Source of the DNA: Gnetum montanum
Lineage: Eukaryota > Streptophyta > Gnetopsida > Gnetales > Gnetaceae
Assembly: GCA_015680685.1 (NCBI GenBank)
Contig: MNCI01001451.1
Coordinates: forward strand, 1,088,413-1,152,412
Direction: 5' to 3'
Length of the DNA: 64,000 nt
Numbering within the stretch: position 1 is the first letter of the stretch; every line of letters starts with the position of its first letter. The translations under genes and the position numbers were made by a program. The notes under the pieces were generated by a model. It saw only the letters and a list, made by a program, of their open reading frames with translations. It had not been told where the DNA came from and ran no database searches. Shown piece by piece: positions 59,343 to 64,000 of the stretch.

Positions 59343-62300
59343 CAACTACCCTATATTATATCAGTTGCCATTTGGTAAATCATGTTAGATAATGAACTCT
59401 TAAGTTTTTTCTTAGCTTTTCAACAATATAGACATGTCCATTCACACTTGAAATGTTAGCTAGAAAATTTTTTTAGTCATCTTCACCTTCATTAGTTACC
59501 ATTAGTGCTTAAATGGCTATGAGAATTATTTGTGAGATTGAATTGTGAGAATTATTTAAGAGAAATGGAGTGTGAAAAGCATGAGGAATTAAATTCATGC
59601 TTAAATCATGATTGCGAGAATGCAAGAAAGGTGAGTGATTCATAATGGACACAAAGGAGGAAAAGTGAGCTTCAATTTCTTCTTCAAGCTTTTAACTACA
59701 ATGATATTTAATGAGGGGACATACTCCTCTATTTATACTTGTTAGGGAAAAATAGATTTGTCTAAAATAACATTCTCCAACATGAAGGCTTGTTAATCCC
59801 CCTTTTCATTTTAAATTTAACTCCTTTTGAAGTTTAATTTAGCTCCTTTATAATATTTTTCTTCATAAACAAAAATTCAAACTAAGATACTTAATTTTTT
59901 TCTTCTTAATGATGTATATGAGTCATTGGTTACTAATATTACATCATGATATATGTTCATTTCAAATTTGAATTACTTGCTATGTAATCAAAATCTACTT
60001 TAAAACTACATGATAAGGTGAAAAAACATGACATTCAACTCCTTTATGCCAAGTATTATTCTTGTTTTTTTTTACTTGTTAAGTTCGGTAATGCTTTGAT
60101 GGTGTAATGTGCCCTAGATAGAGGGTTGTTTCTACATAAGCATCTAGTGATAATCATTTGTAAGTGGACTCCATATTTTGATGTCCATTTTAATGAATAT
60201 TCTAAACTTATATGTTTTATTGAGCTAGTTAATCTTTCATTGATTTTTCATAAATTTGAGTATAAAATTATTAGTCTTTTTGGACTCATAAGCATATGGA
60301 GTCTTTTTTTATAACATTTGATTTTTATAAATGCTTTTTTATTGAAATTAATATTCTTAACCATAAAAAGGAATAGGTATTACAAATAGGTGGAAAGACT
60401 TATATTTAGCTAGTTATATATTATAATCTTCCTAATTCTTATAATTTTTATCATCATGAAGGAAATTTGCTTATTGCTTGTCCTTTTTTGCTTAAGAAAA
60501 AAAACGTTGAGGATACGAAAAAACGTGTTGAACTTGAAGATATAGAAAAAAATTTAAAGTTGAAGATATGAAAAATCAAGTTAATGTTAGTGATATGAAT
60601 TATCTAGTAGTAATAAAGAAACTAGAGAATAGAAGCATCTATGAATAACTTTATTGTATTACAAAAAGTATTAATTAGACTGGACAAATAGCTCATAAGA
60701 TAAATTTTTCCTTATTTGACAAGAATACTATTAATTCAAAGATTAATACTCATGTTAACAAGTTGGCTATTGCAAATGGTAAAGACTCTTAATGTAAGCT
60801 CAATCATAATGAATAATATGATGGAAAATTTATGTCATCATTTTCTATTGAATCTTCCTTTCCTACAAAAGTTGGTATTTTGCCAAAGCTTTTTATTACT
60901 ATTTCAAATCATTTTGTTATTTTAAGTTTAAACATGAATGTTGAAAGAGATGTAAATGTTGTCAGAAATAAGATCATCCACCCTAATAACAATTAATTTT
61001 CTTCTCTTGATTTTTTGAAGCATTATTTGTAAGGTTGTACACCTAACACATTAATAACATTTATACCACTTTCAACATCCATGATGGAATTTAAAATATT
61101 TGAGTTAGTAATCGAAAGCTTTGGTGAAATACCAACCTTTATAGGAAAGAAATATGTGATAGAAAATAATGACACATATTGTTCATCATGATTGACCTTA
61201 TGTCATGAATCTTTGGGATTAGCTATAGCCCACTTGTTAACACATGTTTTTATATTTGAGTTAATATTAAGGATAATAAAAAATTTAATTTATAAATTAT
61301 CTATTAGAATTGATTAATGCTTCTTGTACTAATATTCAACATGAACATAGAAAATAAACACAATGAAACCACTCATCAAAGGACATGAATTGATTTCACT
61401 ACTAATTGTACATGTTGATGAGAAAATTCTATGCATTTGTAAGAGTATCATTACCTATGAAATTATTATTTTATGTTATATGAGAAATATTAAAGAAGAG
61501 TAATAATCTACAAGTAGAATGCAACTCAGTAAAAGTTTTAACTTCTGTATCTATGCAAAAAGATAACTTTAAAAAAAAGTATGCATTTCGCAAGTTATGA
61601 AACTAACATATAATTGAATTTTCATACCCAATTGTCCATAGTGTGCCATGCAATGTTGAACTTTCTAAATATCTCATTGAAGTTGAGATAGTTGAGTTCG
61701 AAAAAAAACTTTAAGCTTTGCAAAGAGCACTACTATGAAAAATAAAATCTTTCAAGGTCTAAGATGATTTGAAGATCATATATTAACATTTAGCATAGTC
61801 ACAAGAAATAATGAGAATTATTATAGTTACTTAATATTTGTAAGAAAAAAAGACTATTGAAACATTTGAATGCAAAGCTAAAAAATGCTTGTGTTTTCAT
61901 AAAAAATATTTATTTTTATTGTTCATGAACCAAATCTAATAGAAAAAAGTAGTAGACATTCACAAAAACAAGTTGAGAAGTTAAATCGTAAATCAAGATA
62001 TTTATATGCAATGGAATCAGATGTCTTACACAACATCACCATGACAAAGTATAACTATTTAAACAAATAAGTTAAAAATGATAAACACCAAAGCATGTCA
62101 TACATTATAAAATGAAGTTAAGAGCATCCACAATAACTATAAGGATAATTGTGCATATCTATTATGTTAGAGAGTGAATAATATCTTAGGTAATTAGTTT
62201 AAAATGCTATACCTTAGTTCCCCTTTCATTGCATGTTTGTAAATTTTAAAATGTCCACTTAAAATGAATCCCTTCAAATTCATGCATTTGTAGGCAAAAA

Positions 62301-62499
62301 GCTTACTTTTGTCTTATAGGTCAATGTTAATCCCTATAAAAAAGGAATCAACTTCAAAATATATGTATTAACCTAGTTATAAAAATGTTCAAAGGCATTA
62401 TTACCTCCTTCAGAATCTTTAAAAATCATCATGAATACTATTAAGACTCTACATTTATAAAGCTTAAAATATGAATAGTATATTAGAGGAAGATTATAC
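59343..62499. other. About 3.1 kb without a recognised gene
   Basis: AT-rich sequence with only short frames. A plus-strand patch at 60700-61000 (KLAIANGKDS, FPTKVGILPKLF) reads like old coding sequence, but I cannot name it. No LTR, PBS or terminal repeat was noticed. Confidence 0.5.
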
Positions 62500-63001
62500 A
62501 AGCATGAGTCTATTACAAGGTGAAACCTTAAAACATGATACTAAGTTACTAAGCCAAGAAGGAAAAAAGACAAAATTATTTTGTAAGGGGAACGTACTCT
62601 CATAGTAATGAGAAAATGTATTCTCTTTAAAGAAATAACAAAGAAGAGTTGTACTTATACAATTAATTAAGCAACAATCCAAAGAACCTAAAAGAAATGT
62701 TAATCCCATGCTACCCTTCACTGATTTTGTGGCAAGTTAAAGTAGTTGCAGACATGATTTTTGAGGAAAGTAGTGGTTTGTACATGTACAAGCTCTTTTA
62801 TTTCATTGGAAGATGAAGCAAATGCTAAAAGTCACCCATAGTGTAGACACCTAGTATACAGATACAAGCAACAATGGAATTATCAAAGTGAGAAAATAAT
62901 GAAGAGAACCAAGATTAGACAAAGAATTTTAATAGTTTGCAAGTAATGTAGATAAAATTATTGGTGGATTCATCTCTTAAAAGAATACTTACTTGGAATG
63001 A
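62500..63001 (-). other. 3' flank of the receptor-kinase pseudogene
   Basis: Downstream sequence of the kinase on the minus strand. It matches 47710-48230 over about 500 bp, so the two loci share a duplicated 3' region. Confidence 0.7.
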
Positions 63002-64000
63002 CTAATATGAAGAAAACGTTGAGCTTTTAGCTTCTACCCTTCTAATGTAAAGAGGGGGTTGTGATTCCACAATCTTAATAACTTCTTCCAAGTTTCCTAG
63101 AAATATAATTTGATTTTGAGAGTTTCCACTACTAATAGATTGTAGAAAAATCTCAACTTCTGTCATGCTAGGCCTTATAGAAGCATCATGGCAAGTGCAC
63201 CTTAAGCCTATCTTCAAACTGCTTTCCACCACTAACATTTCTCCATCTTTGTCCATGGAAATTCCTCCTTCACCTTCATCTACCATCTTTAACATACTTT
63301 TCATCATCTCATTTCTTCCTTCATTATCTTTCTCTTTCAAATCCATTGAGATCCACAGTGGCAATGTGAGATCTCATGAAAACATTCCATGCATAGGGCT
63401 CAATCTTGTGATGACTTCCAAAGTAACCACACCAAAGCTATATACATCACCTTTGATAGATATTCTCTACTCAGTTCTATACTATGTATATATTCCTTAA
63501 AACTTAGTATATGAAACTTGTCATTATAAGAAGAAAGGAAATTAAAGAAGATGGAAAATGAAAAAGGAATATGAGGAGAAATATAGCCAACAAAGCCTTT
63601 AAAGAGGAGGATGTTGTTGGGCCATCAAAATGGTCAACAATGAGGTGATATATTCCAAAATTAGATAGCTTAATAGTCATATCTTCATTGAACAATATGT
63701 TCTCTAGTTTGATGTCACAATGGATTACTTAAAACTCACAATCATGATGAAAATAGGCAAGTCCTTTAGCTAAATCTATTAGTACTTTAATTCTCATAGG
63801 AAATTTTAAACATGCCAACCGACCATCTTCTCTATTGTGAAGAAGAGAATGAAGATTTCCATCACTCATGAAATGTATTACTAGGGCTTTTAATTCATTA
63901 GACTAGACCAGAGTAATAGGCTTGAATATCTTGCGATGCTTTACTTTTCCCAATGTCTGACATTCCTTTTTAAAGCTTTTATTAGTTTCACTATGGTTTT
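63002..64000 (-). pseudogene. Receptor-like kinase pseudogene, kinase C-terminal half, cut by window edge
   Basis: Minus-strand reading gives successive kinase subdomains. Near 63960: SFKKECQTLGKVKHRK. Near 63870: ALVIHFMSDGNLHSLLH. Near 63760: IDLAKGLAYFHHDCEF. The catalytic loop VIHCDIKLENILFNED is near 63700, and IKLSNFGIYHLI stands in place of the DFG loop. GDVYSFGVVTLEVITRLSPM lies near 63450 and the C-terminus (63364-63002) has GLRCTCHDASIRPSMTEVE. This is the pattern of plant LRR receptor kinases that phosphorylate partners at the plasma membrane. The loop is HCD, a non-RD kinase as in immune receptors; D-to-N in DFG would abolish metal binding. Stops occur near 63897 and 63729 and the frame shifts near 63500, so it is a pseudogene. 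The ectodomain lies outside the window. Confidence 0.85.

Noticed and set aside
63165-63500. 111-residue plus-strand frame
   Set aside because: Antisense shadow of the kinase pseudogene, which matches subdomain by subdomain on the minus strand.

Overview
The window is AT-rich plant nuclear DNA made almost entirely of old transposable elements. I see no intact host gene. Ty3/gypsy and Ty1/copia LTR retrotransposons, LINE fragments, an endogenous caulimovirid (plant pararetrovirus) and a receptor-like-kinase pseudogene together point to a large, slowly purged seed-plant genome. A gymnosperm would fit, but the sequence does not prove it. Most coding remnants carry many stops and frameshifts, and most differences between copies look like C-to-T/G-to-A transitions, as expected of methylated, long-silenced repeats.

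The dominant component is one Ty3/gypsy family, called here the TGATGAG family. Its LTRs are 845-967 bp and end in TGATGAG...CTCATCA. Its primer-binding site (PBS) matches the 3' end of tRNA-Asp, and its pol order is PR-RT-RNaseH-INT without a chromodomain (Athila/Tat-like). Copies: E1 (1-1471, minus, 5' end only, CpG-rich, gag open as far as visible); a plus-strand 3' LTR (1509-2269); E2 (10116-20035, minus, complete ends); a plus LTR fragment (about 23820-24338); E6 (24339-29982, minus, 3' half lost); E3 (30051-43281, minus, largest, with an extra ORF); solo LTRs at 43382-44242 (minus, TSD CTTAA) and 51862-52803 (plus, TSD CTTAT); and E4 (52815-59337, minus, TSD ATGAC, lacking RT-RH-INT).

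Other blocks: 2270-3013 and about 8040-8890 are two plus-strand copies of a copia LTR plus leader, flanking a minus-strand copia element (3025-7560). An endogenous caulimovirid lies on the plus strand at 9390-10115 (movement-protein-like) and 20036-23815 (coat, protease, start of RT); E2 is inserted in it. A Sirevirus-like copia LTR lies at 46574-47653. A copy of the 3' end and flank of a receptor kinase lies at 47710-48290, LINE fragments at 48640-51800, and a receptor-kinase pseudogene runs off the right edge (63002-64000, minus), with a 3' flank matching the 47.7 kb copy.

No genes cooperate in a living pathway here. The interest lies in the retroelement family: a non-canonical gag zinc knuckle, an extra ORF in E3, modular palindrome or repeat arrays in U3, a pol-less derivative with exact target-site duplications (TSDs), and a datable order of nesting. 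All calls come from reading the sequence by eye; no alignment was run.
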